DNA from: Sporocytophaga sp.
Lineage (GTDB): Bacteria; Bacteroidota; Bacteroidia; Cytophagales; Cytophagaceae
Direction of reading: 5' to 3'
DNA length: 64,000 bases
Assembly: GCA_024707265.1 (NCBI GenBank)
Contig: JANQAB010000008.1
Location: 1 to 64,000, forward strand
The position numbers were made by a program, and so were the translations under genes. Below are positions 55,095 to 64,000 of this stretch, piece after piece (the first letter of the stretch is position 1; every line of letters starts with the position of its first letter). The notes under the pieces are model-generated. The model was not told the origin of the DNA. It saw only the letters and a list, made by a program, of their open reading frames with translations, and searched no databases.

Positions 55095-56468
55095 TTGTAA
55101 TTAACCTTGTGGCTTTGTCTTCAAAGTTACTTGGAGATTCTACTCCTTTCTTGAAGGAGTGGTCTTCCAGAAAAAAAGCAGTACCTGTCAGGCCAGCATT
55201 CCCTGCGGTTACATGCACTGCTCAAAGTAATTATTTAACAGGAAAAACTCCTTCAGAGCATGGTATTGTAGGGAATGGGTGGTATAGCCATGACGATTGC
55301 GAGATAAAGTTCTGGAAGCAATCCAACAAACTTGTTCAGTCTGAAAAAAATCTGGGAGGCAGCAAAAAAGATTGATCCTAATTTTACATGTGCCAATATG
55401 TTCTGGTGGTACAATATGTATTCATCTGCTGATATCTCCGTAACACCAAGACCCCAATATCATGCGGACGGAAAAAAGCTTCCTGATGTTTATTCTAATC
55501 CTTCCAGCCTGAGAGATTACCTTCAAAAGAAACTGGGTACATTTCCCCTGTTTAATTTCTGGGGACCTAACACTTCCATAAAATCGAGTAATTGGATTGC
55601 TGAAGCTTCCATGCTTGTAGATGGTATGTTTAATCCAACGCTTACATTAATATATCTGCCTCATCTGGACTATTGCCTTCAGCAATATGGACCTGAAGAT
55701 GTCAGAAGTAGAGCAAACCTGAGAGAAATAGACGAATTGTGCAAAAGGCTGATTACTTTCTACGAAAGAAGAGGAGCTAAAGTGAATATTGTTTCCGAGT
55801 ATTCCATTACGAATGTTGCCAATCCTATTCATATTAATAGAATTTTAAGGGAAAAAGGATATCTGAAACTTAGAGAAGAAAGTGGGAGAGAACTCTTGGA
55901 TGCAGGAGCTTCCAAAGCTTTTGCAGTGGCAGATCATCAGATTGCACATATTTATATTAATGATTTATCCATTAAGGAAGATGTTAAAAAACTGCTTACA
56001 TCATCGAAAGGGATTGACGTGGTTTTAAGCGGACTGGATAAGGAACTTTTAAACATCGATCACGTAAGAGCAGGGGATTTAATTGCTGTTGCAGATAGGG
56101 ATTCCTGGTTTTCATATTACTATTGGTTAGATAATCTTAAAGCACCAGACTTTGCCAGAACTGTAGAAATCCATAAAAAGCCGGGGTACGATCCGGTTGA
56201 ATTGTTTTTTAATCCTGAAACAAAACTCATTAAAGCGAGAGCAGCATTTAAATTACTAAAGAAAAAAATAGGCTTCAGAACGCTGATGGATTTTATACCT
56301 TTGGATGCCACATTAATTAACGGGTCACATGGAAGAGTCCCCGATTCTAAGGATGAATGGCCCTTGCTGATAACCGGAGAACATTACAAATGTCCTGACT
56401 TTATTGAAAGTACAGGAGTATATAGAGTACTGTTAGATCAGGTTTTTTCAGAGGTACCTTATTTATAG
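55082..56468 (+). CDS. eboF: EboF, alkaline-phosphatase-superfamily phosphodiesterase, one frameshift
   Basis: The N-terminus has VVVINLVALSSKLLGDSTPF and RPAFPAVTCTAQSNYLTGKT, the metal and nucleophile region of nucleotide pyrophosphatases. The frame slips in a seven-A run at about 55345-55351; one A fewer joins KLVQSEK to IWEAAKKIDPNFTC. The rest has LIYLPHLDYCLQQYGPE, AFAVADHQIAHIYIND and LINGSHGRVPDS, the family's metal-binding His/Asp sites. Joined length is about 461 residues. Last gene of the operon. Confidence 0.86.
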
Positions 56469-56850
56469 TTTACCCGGATTTGGCGAAACACGTTGAGTAC
56501 AATTGTGATAAAAAATAAAGGTAGTAATACTAATAACAGATGGTTTAAATTAATTTTTTTACATTGCTTTAACGTCTTTGTTTCAGAGGGATTCTTTCAG
56601 TTTGAAAACTTTTTAATTTTAAAGTTATTCTTCAAAATCATTATTGTGCAGATATTTAGTTTTCTGCGGGGCTGGTATAACATTGAAATAAAGGTTTTAT
56701 CTGTCAAGATTTCTATGAATGAAGAAGAAGCCAAATGGTAATGAGGAATAGAAACATTACCTGCTTTCAGGTTATTATTTTTATAACATAATATTGGCTT
56801 CCTTGTCTATTGCATAGGACGGCAATTTCTAACTATTTAAAATTTTTAAC
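56469..56850. other. Intergenic region between ebo operon and SulP gene
   Basis: About 380 bases. A TTG-started frame at 56493-56741 has hydrophobic, low-complexity coding and no family support, so I do not call it. No terminator stem is obvious after eboF. The SulP promoter is expected in the right part. Confidence 0.45.
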
Positions 56851-58422
56851 ATGAGTTTATTGCATAATCTTTCTAAACAAATATCTGCCAATTCAAGATA
56901 TGATATCCCATCAGGTGTGGTGGTTTTTGTTGTTGCTTTGCCTCTTTGTCTTGGTATTGCCCTGGCTTCAGGAGCACCACTTTTTTCAGGTATCATAGCA
57001 GGTATAATAGGAGGACTTGTAGTTGCCCTGCTGAGTGGCTCTCCTCTGAGTGTAAGCGGACCGGCAGCAGGTCTAACAGTTATAGTCCTTAATGCCATTA
57101 CAGAAGTAGGTTATAATGCCTTTCTGGTAGGCGTGGTAATTGCAGGCGCAATACAGATTATTTTAGGATTTATTAATGCAGGCTCCATCAGTCTGCTATT
57201 CCCATCATCGGTGATTAAAGGAATGCTTGCTGCTATAGGTATTATACTTATCCTTAAACAAATTCCACATGCTGTTGGGTATGATGTTGATTATGAAGGT
57301 GATTTGTCATTTGATCAGTTCGATAAAGAAAATACTTTTACAGAGCTTTTAAGAGCATATCAGGCATTGAATAAGGGAGCGATTATAATATCCGGGCTGT
57401 CGCTTCTTGTGATGGTTTTCTGGAATAAGGTCACCAAGGGATTTTTAAAATCAATTCCAGCACCTTTACTAGTGGTTGTATTAGGTTCTTTTCTAAATAT
57501 CCTTTTTGTAGAAAAAATTCCTTCACTGGCTTTGAGTCAGGAACACCTTGTCTTGATTCCGGAAATCAAAGGTTTGAATTCCCTTAAAGAACTTTTAATA
57601 TTTCCAGCCTTTAATGAGGTCACGAATTTTAACGTATGGAAAATTGGATTTACCCCGGCTGTGGTGGCAAGTCTTGAAACACTACTTAGTATAGAGGCTG
57701 TCGATAAACTGGACCCTTTAAAAAGACATACACCGGCGAACAGGGAGCTTAAAGCGCAGGGAGTAGGTAATATCCTTTCAGGTGTTATGGGTGGTTTACC
57801 AATGACAGCCGTAATTGTAAGAGGAACAGCCAATGTCTCCGCCGGGGCAAGATCAAAACTCTCCTCTTTTTACCATGGTTTATTTCTGTTGTTGTGTGTT
57901 TTGTTTTTGCATGAAATTTTAAACAAGATTCCACTGGCAGCATTGGCAGCAATCCTTCTTGTAATTGGATATAAGCTTACCAATATAGGGCTGTATAAAA
58001 CTATTTTCAAAAATGGAGTAGAGCAATTTGTGCCTTTTATATTGACCATCCTGGCAATAGTGGTTACCGACCTTTTGAAAGGTATCATAGTGGGAATTAT
58101 CGTCTCTATCATATTTATCCTTAGAAGGAATCTGAAGCTTGCTTATTCCTGTTCCATTAAGGAGGATAAAGATACAAAGATAACGAGGCTTGAGCTTGCA
58201 GAAGAAGTTTCTTTCCTGAATAAAGCAAGTATTATGACGATGCTTCGGAATATTCCTGATTATTCAAAAGTTGTCATTGATGGATCGAAGGCAAAGTATA
58301 TTGATTATGATGTAATCGAGATATTGAATGACTTTAAGATATCTGCTAAAACCAGGGGAGTGGATTTACAGATGGAAAATATAAAAGAGAGTTACGATAT
58401 AGGATATAAAAAGGAAAAGTAG
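56851..58422 (+). CDS. SulP-family anion transporter
   Basis: A 523-residue inner-membrane protein starting at ATG 56851. N-terminal SRYDIPSGVVVFVVALPLCL and ALASGAPLFSGIIAGIIGGL, then the SulP core GSPLSVSGPAAGLTVIVLNA, KGMLAAIGIILILKQIPHA, and NILSGVMGGLPMTAVIVRGT; about 11-14 hydrophobic segments. A short STAS-like C-terminal domain follows (EEVSFLNKASIMTMLRNI ... YSKVVIDGSKAKYIDYDVI). Members carry sulfate, bicarbonate or other anions. A bicarbonate role is often proposed for Bacteroidota versions near carbonic anhydrase, but none is seen here. Confidence 0.92.
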   Translation: MSLLHNLSKQISANSRYDIPSGVVVFVVALPLCLGIALASGAPLFSGIIAGIIGGLVVALLSGSPLSVSGPAAGLTVIVLNAITEVGYNAFLVGVVIAGAIQIILGFINAGSISLLFPSSVIKGMLAAIGIILILKQIPHAVGYDVDYEGDLSFDQFDKENTFTELLRAYQALNKGAIIISGLSLLVMVFWNKVTKGFLKSIPAPLLVVVLGSFLNILFVEKIPSLALSQEHLVLIPEIKGLNSLKELLIFPAFNEVTNFNVWKIGFTPAVVASLETLLSIEAVDKLDPLKRHTPANRELKAQGVGNILSGVMGGLPMTAVIVRGTANVSAGARSKLSSFYHGLFLLLCVLFLHEILNKIPLAALAAILLVIGYKLTNIGLYKTIFKNGVEQFVPFILTILAIVVTDLLKGIIVGIIVSIIFILRRNLKLAYSCSIKEDKDTKITRLELAEEVSFLNKASIMTMLRNIPDYSKVVIDGSKAKYIDYDVIEILNDFKISAKTRGVDLQMENIKESYDIGYKKEK

Positions 58423-58505
58423 CAGACCGAAAGAAGTTGGCTCATAACTTTTGAAATTCTTTTATAGTTCTTTTAATGGATGTGTATGTGAAAGGAGAGA
58501 ATTAT

Positions 58506-59099
58506 ATGAGAAAAATTAAAAACCTGTTATTTCTTCTGATAGGAGGGATATTATCCTCATGTGCCTATGAAGAAATAGGCGGCCATCAGCAATTTACAAC
58601 ATCTTCTTTGCCTGGTCAGAAAGTCAGCTCTGCTGATAACCAGAACTCAGGACACCATAGCCCTAGTTATTTCCATGAATGGTTTGAAGATGAAAAAATA
58701 ACATCAGAGCAAAATACTCTTAAGCTTAACTCTTTCGGGAACCATGTAATCTATGAAAATATGGATTACGAATATAACAGATTCAACGACTATCTTGGAG
58801 GGAGTAATCCTCACAGATATCCTGAAGGTGATGAAAATCCTATAAGGAGGGAAGATTGGATTGGTTTGGAGGTTTATTATGCTCAGAGAGATTCTTCATA
58901 CCTTCAAAAAGGATATATATATCCTGAAACTGCATTTATTCCCCCAGGATTTTATGAGCACCTTCAAAGCCAGGACTCTGCAGATGCGGAGGTTCGTACT
59001 TGTTGCCCTGGAAGAAAGAAAGTAAGTGAAGCTCCTGAGGAAATGAAGAATGAAGTACTTCATGGAGAATCATGTTCTAAAATGAACAAATCATTATAG
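58506..59099 (+). CDS. Lipoprotein of unknown function
   Basis: Start chosen at ATG 58506, preceded by ggagagaattat; the frame to 58476 adds ten unlikely residues. The 197-residue product has a lipobox (GGILSSC). The mature part is polar and tyrosine-rich (YENMDYEYNRFNDYLGGSNP, WIGLEVYYAQRDSSYLQKGY) and ends with a Cys pair (VRTCCPGRK) and another Cys. I do not recognise the family. It lies 83 bp after the SulP gene on the same strand. Confidence 0.65.
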   Translation: MRKIKNLLFLLIGGILSSCAYEEIGGHQQFTTSSLPGQKVSSADNQNSGHHSPSYFHEWFEDEKITSEQNTLKLNSFGNHVIYENMDYEYNRFNDYLGGSNPHRYPEGDENPIRREDWIGLEVYYAQRDSSYLQKGYIYPETAFIPPGFYEHLQSQDSADAEVRTCCPGRKKVSEAPEEMKNEVLHGESCSKMNKSL

Positions 59100-59195
59100 G
59101 ACGCGGTTATTATATCAGAAGGTATGAGAGAGAAAGAAAAGTGGAGATTGGAAACCTTCGAATATCTTAAATAGCTAAAAGTTATTTAAATATAT

Positions 59196-59226
59196 GGGCT
59201 GCCTGTAAAAGGGCAGCCTTTTTTTA
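59196..59226 (+). terminator. Rho-independent terminator
   Basis: ggctgcc and ggcagcc pair over seven bases, followed by a T run. It is about 97 bp past the lipoprotein gene and also suits the convergent gene ending at 59256. Confidence 0.82.
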
Positions 59227-59255
59227 ATGTCCGATAGTTGTTTGACTGAATGCTC

Positions 59256-60026
59256 TTAATATAACCTCATATCAATATCCAGCCCGTCATAAGCTAAATG
59301 CACATTGGCTGGTAGTTCACTCTCTACCATTCTGTGTAATCCCATTTTATGGGCGATATGCGTAAAGTAAGCTTTTTGAGGTTTTATCTTATCTACCACT
59401 TGTAAAGCCTGCTCAAGGTTAAAGTGGGATATATGTTCCTGTTTTTGCAAGGCATTCAGAATTAAAACCTTTGTCCCTTTTATTTTTTCAAGTTCCTGAT
59501 CAGAAATGTAATTAGCATCAGTGATATAGGTAAAGTCTTGAATTCTAAAACCATAAACTGGCATTTTGTAATGCATTACCTCTATGGGCGTAATTTCTGT
59601 TTTACCGATACTGAATGGTTTGTTTTCTATTTCAACAAGTGTTATTTCAGGGACTCCCGGGTATTTAAAATCAGTGAAGGCATAAGCAAATTCTTTTTTC
59701 AGTTGCTCCAGGGTTGCCAGTCTTCCATAAACCGGCATGTCTCTTTTCTGAAAGTAGTTGTATGCCCTGATATCGTCCAGGCCAGCTGTATGGTCCTTAT
59801 GTGCGTGGGTTATTAAAACGGCGTCCAGCGTCTTTATTCTTTGTCTTAAAGCCTGGGTTCTGAAATCCGGGCCAGTATCTACTACAATGCTTTGATCCTC
59901 CGTTTGAATATGAATGGAGGATCTAAACCTTTTGTCTCTGAAATCAAGAGAAGTGCATACCTCGCAATCGCAACCGATTACAGGTATGCCCTGAGAAGTA
60001 CCGGTACCCAGAAATGAAATGATCAA
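59256..60026 (-). CDS. Metallo-beta-lactamase-fold hydrolase, PhnP/RNase-Z-like
   Basis: A 256-residue cytoplasmic enzyme. The N-terminal FLGTGTSQGIPVIGCDCEVC (residues 4-23) carries the cysteines that bind a structural zinc in PhnP-type phosphodiesterases. The metal site is LITHAHKDHTAGLDD (H-x-H-x-D-H), VVDTGPDFR and AYFTHIAHKMG. It may hydrolyse cyclic phosphodiesters. It overlaps the upstream small gene by four bases and is the last gene of a four-gene operon ending at the histidine kinase side. Confidence 0.9.
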   Translation of the reverse strand: MIISFLGTGTSQGIPVIGCDCEVCTSLDFRDKRFRSSIHIQTEDQSIVVDTGPDFRTQALRQRIKTLDAVLITHAHKDHTAGLDDIRAYNYFQKRDMPVYGRLATLEQLKKEFAYAFTDFKYPGVPEITLVEIENKPFSIGKTEITPIEVMHYKMPVYGFRIQDFTYITDANYISDQELEKIKGTKVLILNALQKQEHISHFNLEQALQVVDKIKPQKAYFTHIAHKMGLHRMVESELPANVHLAYDGLDIDMRLY

Positions 60027-60298
60027 AGCGATAATTCAGTTTGATTTATTTCCAGATAAAACTTTTTGTTTTTTTCACTCAATCTTGATACATCAAGCTT
60101 AATGGAACGAAGGATTTCAATTAAGCAGTTGATTTTACCTTCAACAGGAAAATATTTGTTGACAACCGCAACTCTGGTGTCTTTTAAAATGCAGTAACCA
60201 GAATGAAAATTGCCCTTTTCATATCTGAGCATATATTCAGATTCTGCGAAAATATCTTCCAGCTTATTTAAAAACTGATTGGTGTATTTTATTTGCAT
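60023..60298 (-). CDS. Small conserved protein of unknown function, 91 residues
   Basis: A soluble alpha/beta protein: KYTNQFLNKLEDIFAESEYM, RYEKGNFHSGYCILKDTRVA, VVNKYFPVEGKINCLIEIL. Found between a response regulator and the metallo-hydrolase, overlapping the latter by four bases. Similar small proteins accompany this hydrolase in many Bacteroidota, but their role is not known. No signal peptide. Confidence 0.75.
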   Translation of the reverse strand: MQIKYTNQFLNKLEDIFAESEYMLRYEKGNFHSGYCILKDTRVAVVNKYFPVEGKINCLIEILRSIKLDVSRLSEKNKKFYLEINQTELSL

Positions 60299-60301
60299 AG
60301 T

Positions 60302-60679
60302 TTATAAAGTCCATTTTTTCACGGTTTCGACCAGTTTGTCAAAATCGAGTGGTTTCTGAAGATACTCATTTATTCCGGCATCAACAAAATCTTTATCACT
60401 ATAGTTTTTAGCATTTCCGGTTATAGCCACAATCGGTACTTTTGCTTTCACAGAATCAGGGTTTTTTCTGATTTCTTTAGCGCAAGTCATGCCATCCATC
60501 AATGGCATATTTATATCCATTAAAATTATGTCGTAGTTCTCTGATTCAACAGCTTTTAATACGTCTTTTCCGTTTTTTACGCTTGAAATTTTGTAATTCT
60601 GAAATTCCAGGATCTTTTTAGTCAGGTTTTGAATAACTGAACTATCCTCAGCAATAAGAACTTTCTTGTAAGTGCTCAT
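60302..60679 (-). CDS. Single-domain response regulator
   Basis: A 125-residue CheY-like receiver. Acidic pocket VLIAEDSSVIQN, phosphoacceptor IILMDINMPLMDG (Asp about residue 56), Thr/Ser switch IVAITGNAKNYS and Lys in EYLQKPLDFDKL. There is no output domain, so it works through protein contacts, probably with the hybrid kinase encoded directly upstream (12 bp). Confidence 0.94.
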   Translation of the reverse strand: MSTYKKVLIAEDSSVIQNLTKKILEFQNYKISSVKNGKDVLKAVESENYDIILMDINMPLMDGMTCAKEIRKNPDSVKAKVPIVAITGNAKNYSDKDFVDAGINEYLQKPLDFDKLVETVKKWTL

Positions 60680-60691
60680 AATCTCTATTCT

Positions 60692-63600
60692 TTAAAAAAT
60701 CTTTTTGTAATAATCTCTGAATTCCTGAAAGGCGATATCTAATTCATTCAGACCCTCTTCCAGATTGGTCAAATTGTTTTGTTTTAGTCTTCCCTCTATT
60801 TCCTTTGCCAGCTTCTCTACTCTTGCAATTCCGAGGGTCCCGGATGTCCCTTTTAAAGTATGCAAATTATTTAAAATATTCTTAATATCTTCTGTTTTCA
60901 AAGAATTTTTGCATGCCTCTATTTGCTCAACAGCCTCTGTTTCAAAGTCGTTATAAATATTAAGCAATGTAGCAGAATCGGCAAAAGTTTTAAGTTTTTC
61001 CAAAACCTCCTGATTCAGAATGGTATCATTGGTCTGAAAAGTTTCCGGATTGGTATTTATTTCGGATTTGGTCTCAGACTTCTTATGGTGTCCCCATTCC
61101 CTGAGTTTGTTTATTAAATTTTCAGGTTTTATTGGTTTGGATAGATAGTCGTCCATTCCGTCTTTAATAAACTTCTCCTTATCTTCCTTCATTGAATATG
61201 CCGTCATGGCGATGATAGGAGGTGTTTTGGGCAGTTTCAGTTTTCGTATCTCCTTTGTTGCCGTTACTCCATCCATCTGCGGCATTTGGATATCCATAAA
61301 AATCAGGTCGTACGATTTTGACTTTACTTTTTCAATGGCCTCAATGCCATTTTCGGCTATATCCACTTTGCAGCCGACTTTCTTCAATATCTCATTGGCC
61401 ACAAACTGATTGATCTGGTTATCATCTACCAGCAATACATTTAATGGATCTTCAGAGTATGATTTGCTGGTCTCTGAAAGGTTTTCTGAAAGGCTTGCTT
61501 TGGGCGGCGATACTCGTTTACTCTCCTGTGCTTCGAATGTAAACCAGAAGGTACTACCCAGGCCTAGCTCGGATTCCACTCCAATCTGTCCATTCATCAT
61601 TTTGCAAAGCTCTTTAGATATAGCCAACCCTAAACCTGTGCCTGCATAGGCTTTGGTGGATGATGTATCTACCTGACTGAAAGATTCGAATAACTTTTTC
61701 TTGTTTTCTTCAGAAATACCAATCCCTGTATCTCTTATCAATACTTTTATCCTGTAAGTACTTCCTTTTTTCTCGTCAAGCACTAACTCGATATTTACAC
61801 TTCCATGATCTGTAAATTTGATTGAATTACTGGTAAGGTTAGACATGATCTGCAATAACCTTATTTCGTCGGCAAGAATATATTTGGGAATATTTTCGTC
61901 AATCGTATAGGCAAAATCAATTTTCTTGGAAGCTGCCTGCTGATAAAATAATGAAAATAGTTTTTCAACAGTAGACTCTATGGAAATTGAAGTAAGACGA
62001 AGTTGCATCTTACCCGCTTCAATTTTAGAAAGATCTAGTATGTCATTCAGAATGGTCAGAAGTGTTTCTGAAGACTTCTTGATGGTCTGAACATACTTTC
62101 TCTGTTCTTCATTGAGATGAGAATCAAATAATAGGTCAATCACCCCGATGATTCCGTTCATCGGTGTCCTGATTTCATGACTCATGTTGGCGAGGAAACT
62201 TTCTTTTACTTTCAGAGATCTCTCTGCAATTTCCTTAGCTTTAAGCAATTCTTCTGAAGCCTTTTTCAGATAAGTAATATCTCTGGCTACACCATCTACC
62301 GCAATAGGCTTGCCTTCTTTGTTATAGATAAGCCTGATATTTGAAATGGATTGAATTACAGATCCATCTTTGAGTACCAGGTTGTTCTCATAGTTTCGGA
62401 TCGTGCCGGTACGCAGCAATTGTTTTACAAGCGCTGTTTGTTTTTTAGGACTAACGTAAAACTCTGTTATATGTCTTCCAATGATCTGATCCTGGCTGTA
62501 CCCGCTTAGCTCACATCCGGACGGACTTATCATATTGATCCTGCCATGCACGTCCGTTCTGTAATAAATGTCCTGGAAGGATTCAAATATATTACGGAAC
62601 TTCTCTTCGCTCTCCTGTAGTGCTATTTCCCAATGTTTCTTTTCAGTAATATCATGTGAAATACCGGAAACCTCTTCTATTCGTCCATCCGGAAGGAAAA
62701 TAGGATTCAGGAAAGTCTCTCTCCATGTTTCCCTTCCGTCAATGATGGTGCGGGCTTCAAAGTGTTGTTGTTTGCCTTCAAAAGCTTCTTTATATCTTGC
62801 ATTGACGAAATCATGATAGATATCGTCTGAAAGCATTAATATTTTAGGCTTTTCAGAGGCCTGGTCCAATTCGGGGTAAGAACCAAATTTTCTCTTAATA
62901 GCTTCAGCGTAGTTTCTGTTGAATGAGGTAAGGCCTCTTTGTCTGTTAACAGACCATATAAGGTGAGAGCTGCTTTCAAAAATTGAATTTAATCTGGCAG
63001 TTTGCTCAAGGATCTTTTCTTCGTTTCTCTTTCTTTCAATTGCAATGGCTATCTGCCCTGAAATAAAGTCCAGAAGGTCAAGATGCCTTCTCTTGAATTT
63101 ATTTCTGTCACTATGACTTTTTACTGCAATGACCCCAATGGTACGGTTTTCCAGGCGTAAAGGTACTCCCAGCCAGATTTTGGGTACCGGACCCATTAAT
63201 TCTACTTTACCCGAAGCTGCCAGTTCGTGAATGTCTTCTTCATATAGAAAAGTAGGTTTGTCATTAAATAGTGAAAATTCTGTTAAACCTTTTCCGACAA
63301 TCCTTTTTTGGGTAGTAATTCTATTCCCGAAATTTTCGTCAACATAGTAAGGAAAATTGAGGTAGTTTTTATCCTTGTCATAAAGCGCAACATGGAAGTT
63401 ATTAACAGCAATGATAGTCTTGAGCTCCTGGTGGATATTGTAAAGGAGAGATTCAAGGTTGTTGCTGCTTATAGTAAGGTTGGCAATTTTGTAATAAAGA
63501 GTAACTCCTCTTTCAGCCCTTATTCTTTCTGTATTGTCATGAAATATACCTCTGAATGCTATAGGCTTTTCCTTCTCATATCGAACGTTTACGCTACCAA

Positions 63601-64000
63601 TAACATGAATGGATTTACCAGCTTTGGTAGTAAAAACAGTCTCAATTTTGTCTCCTTTTTCTCCGCTTAATATTTTTTGTAAATGATCAAAGGTGGCTTG
63701 CTGGTAATCTTTATGAACAATATCCTTAAAATTAAGACTTGTGATTTCTTCGTCTACATAACCAAGGGTATTCTTCCATGCATTGTTTACAAAAATAATA
63801 TCACCTTCAAGAGAAAATACCTGAATAAGGTCATTGGCATTTTCAAAAAGATCGTGAAGTTGCTCATTACTTTCTTTTAATGCTTTAATTACCCTCTTTT
63901 TTTCTGTTACATCTTCTCCTACGAGAGTGGTTTCAGAAAGCTTTCCATCCGTGTTGTTTTGTATCAAAACCTGAAATCTGACTGTTCTGACCTGTCCGTC
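60692..64000 (-). CDS. Hybrid histidine kinase (PAS-GAF-PAS-PAS-HisKA-HATPase-REC-Hpt), 5' end outside window
   Basis: The open frame continues beyond 64000 (FQVLIQNNTDGK reads on upstream as VRTVR...), so the start is missing. In the visible 1,100 residues: PAS (about 30-150), GAF (165-310), two more PAS domains (325-570), HisKA with MSHEIRTPMNGIIGVIDLLF, HATPase with SNLTSNSIKFTDHG, DTGIGIS and GTGLGLAISKEL, a receiver (LIFMDIQMPQMDGV) and an Hpt domain (NLHTLKGTSGTLGIARVEKL). A full phosphorelay in one chain. No membrane helix is visible in this part. It heads the operon with the CheY-like protein. Confidence 0.94.
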   Translation of the reverse strand, partial: DGQVRTVRFQVLIQNNTDGKLSETTLVGEDVTEKKRVIKALKESNEQLHDLFENANDLIQVFSLEGDIIFVNNAWKNTLGYVDEEITSLNFKDIVHKDYQQATFDHLQKILSGEKGDKIETVFTTKAGKSIHVIGSVNVRYEKEKPIAFRGIFHDNTERIRAERGVTLYYKIANLTISSNNLESLLYNIHQELKTIIAVNNFHVALYDKDKNYLNFPYYVDENFGNRITTQKRIVGKGLTEFSLFNDKPTFLYEEDIHELAASGKVELMGPVPKIWLGVPLRLENRTIGVIAVKSHSDRNKFKRRHLDLLDFISGQIAIAIERKRNEEKILEQTARLNSIFESSSHLIWSVNRQRGLTSFNRNYAEAIKRKFGSYPELDQASEKPKILMLSDDIYHDFVNARYKEAFEGKQQHFEARTIIDGRETWRETFLNPIFLPDGRIEEVSGISHDITEKKHWEIALQESEEKFRNIFESFQDIYYRTDVHGRINMISPSGCELSGYSQDQIIGRHITEFYVSPKKQTALVKQLLRTGTIRNYENNLVLKDGSVIQSISNIRLIYNKEGKPIAVDGVARDITYLKKASEELLKAKEIAERSLKVKESFLANMSHEIRTPMNGIIGVIDLLFDSHLNEEQRKYVQTIKKSSETLLTILNDILDLSKIEAGKMQLRLTSISIESTVEKLFSLFYQQAASKKIDFAYTIDENIPKYILADEIRLLQIMSNLTSNSIKFTDHGSVNIELVLDEKKGSTYRIKVLIRDTGIGISEENKKKLFESFSQVDTSSTKAYAGTGLGLAISKELCKMMNGQIGVESELGLGSTFWFTFEAQESKRVSPPKASLSENLSETSKSYSEDPLNVLLVDDNQINQFVANEILKKVGCKVDIAENGIEAIEKVKSKSYDLIFMDIQMPQMDGVTATKEIRKLKLPKTPPIIAMTAYSMKEDKEKFIKDGMDDYLSKPIKPENLINKLREWGHHKKSETKSEINTNPETFQTNDTILNQEVLEKLKTFADSATLLNIYNDFETEAVEQIEACKNSLKTEDIKNILNNLHTLKGTSGTLGIARVEKLAKEIEGRLKQNNLTNLEEGLNELDIAFQEFRDYYKKIF

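Noticed and set aside
56493..56741. 82-residue plus-strand gene starting at TTG
   Set aside because: Hydrophobic low-complexity sequence, weak start and no family support.
1..64000. tRNA, rRNA, riboswitch or prophage genes
   Set aside because: I saw no cloverleaf, rRNA-like sequence, known riboswitch pattern or phage structural gene.

Overview
The window is AT-rich and reads as a member of the Bacteroidota, most likely order Cytophagales and close to the cellulolytic Cytophaga/Sporocytophaga group. The evidence is PorP/SprF-family type IX secretion (T9SS) proteins, two secreted proteins with T9SS C-terminal sorting tails (one a GH5 cellulase with a CBM6-like module), TAnnTTTG-type promoter boxes, Crp/Fnr regulators and 7TMR-DISM sensors. 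The genus is inference.

Layout. 1-2255: a tandem array of PorP/SprF-like genes, the last one split by an insertion. 2256-14679: a 12.4 kb mobile element with matching terminal inverted repeats and an 8-bp target duplication. Its best candidate mover is an IS1595-family transposase (12781-13743). Its cargo includes a KAP-type P-loop NTPase (split by an IS21 element), a small winged-helix-like gene, a broken DUF2779-type nuclease, a second IS21 element sitting at a rearrangement scar, and several small unknown genes. Removing the element restores the porP gene in frame (1341-2255 joined to 14688-14789). 14870-20216: Crp-family regulator plus NAD(P)H oxidoreductase, a small conserved gene, a baeRF-type protein and an OmpA/PD40 outer-membrane protein. 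20309-23922: DUF3999/DUF2339 membrane pair. 24166-27370: small lipoprotein, a 7TMR-DISM sensor whose C-terminus is an IS1595-type transposase zinc ribbon plus helix-turn-helix, and a divergent Crp/Fnr regulator. 27764-35805: GH5 cellulase, a UmuD-like protein lacking the catalytic serine, an exonuclease/GIY-YIG nuclease, and a large beta-helix T9SS protein. 35815-49339: signalling and housekeeping genes (HAMP-GAF sensor, sugar MFS transporter, Usp, PEP carboxykinase, BamA-like barrel, AsmA-like/GT51 transglycosylase, TspO-like protein, alpha-glucan phosphorylase, DUF72). 49468-56468: a complete ebo operon (eboABCDEF) preceded by a TMEM220-like gene. 56851-59099: SulP transporter and a lipoprotein. 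59256-64000: metallo-hydrolase, small protein, response regulator and a large hybrid histidine kinase running off the window.

A recurring feature is apparent frameshifts at short homopolymers in otherwise intact genes (porP-like, KAP, DUF2779, OmpA/PD40, GH5, beta-helix, eboC, eboE, eboF). The pattern fits homopolymer errors in the read data better than mass gene decay, so I give each joined gene as one feature and state where the frame breaks.

The most unusual items are the IS1595-type element carrying a 12 kb cargo, the membrane sensor fused to a transposase DNA-binding module, and the serine-less UmuD-like protein facing a two-domain nuclease.
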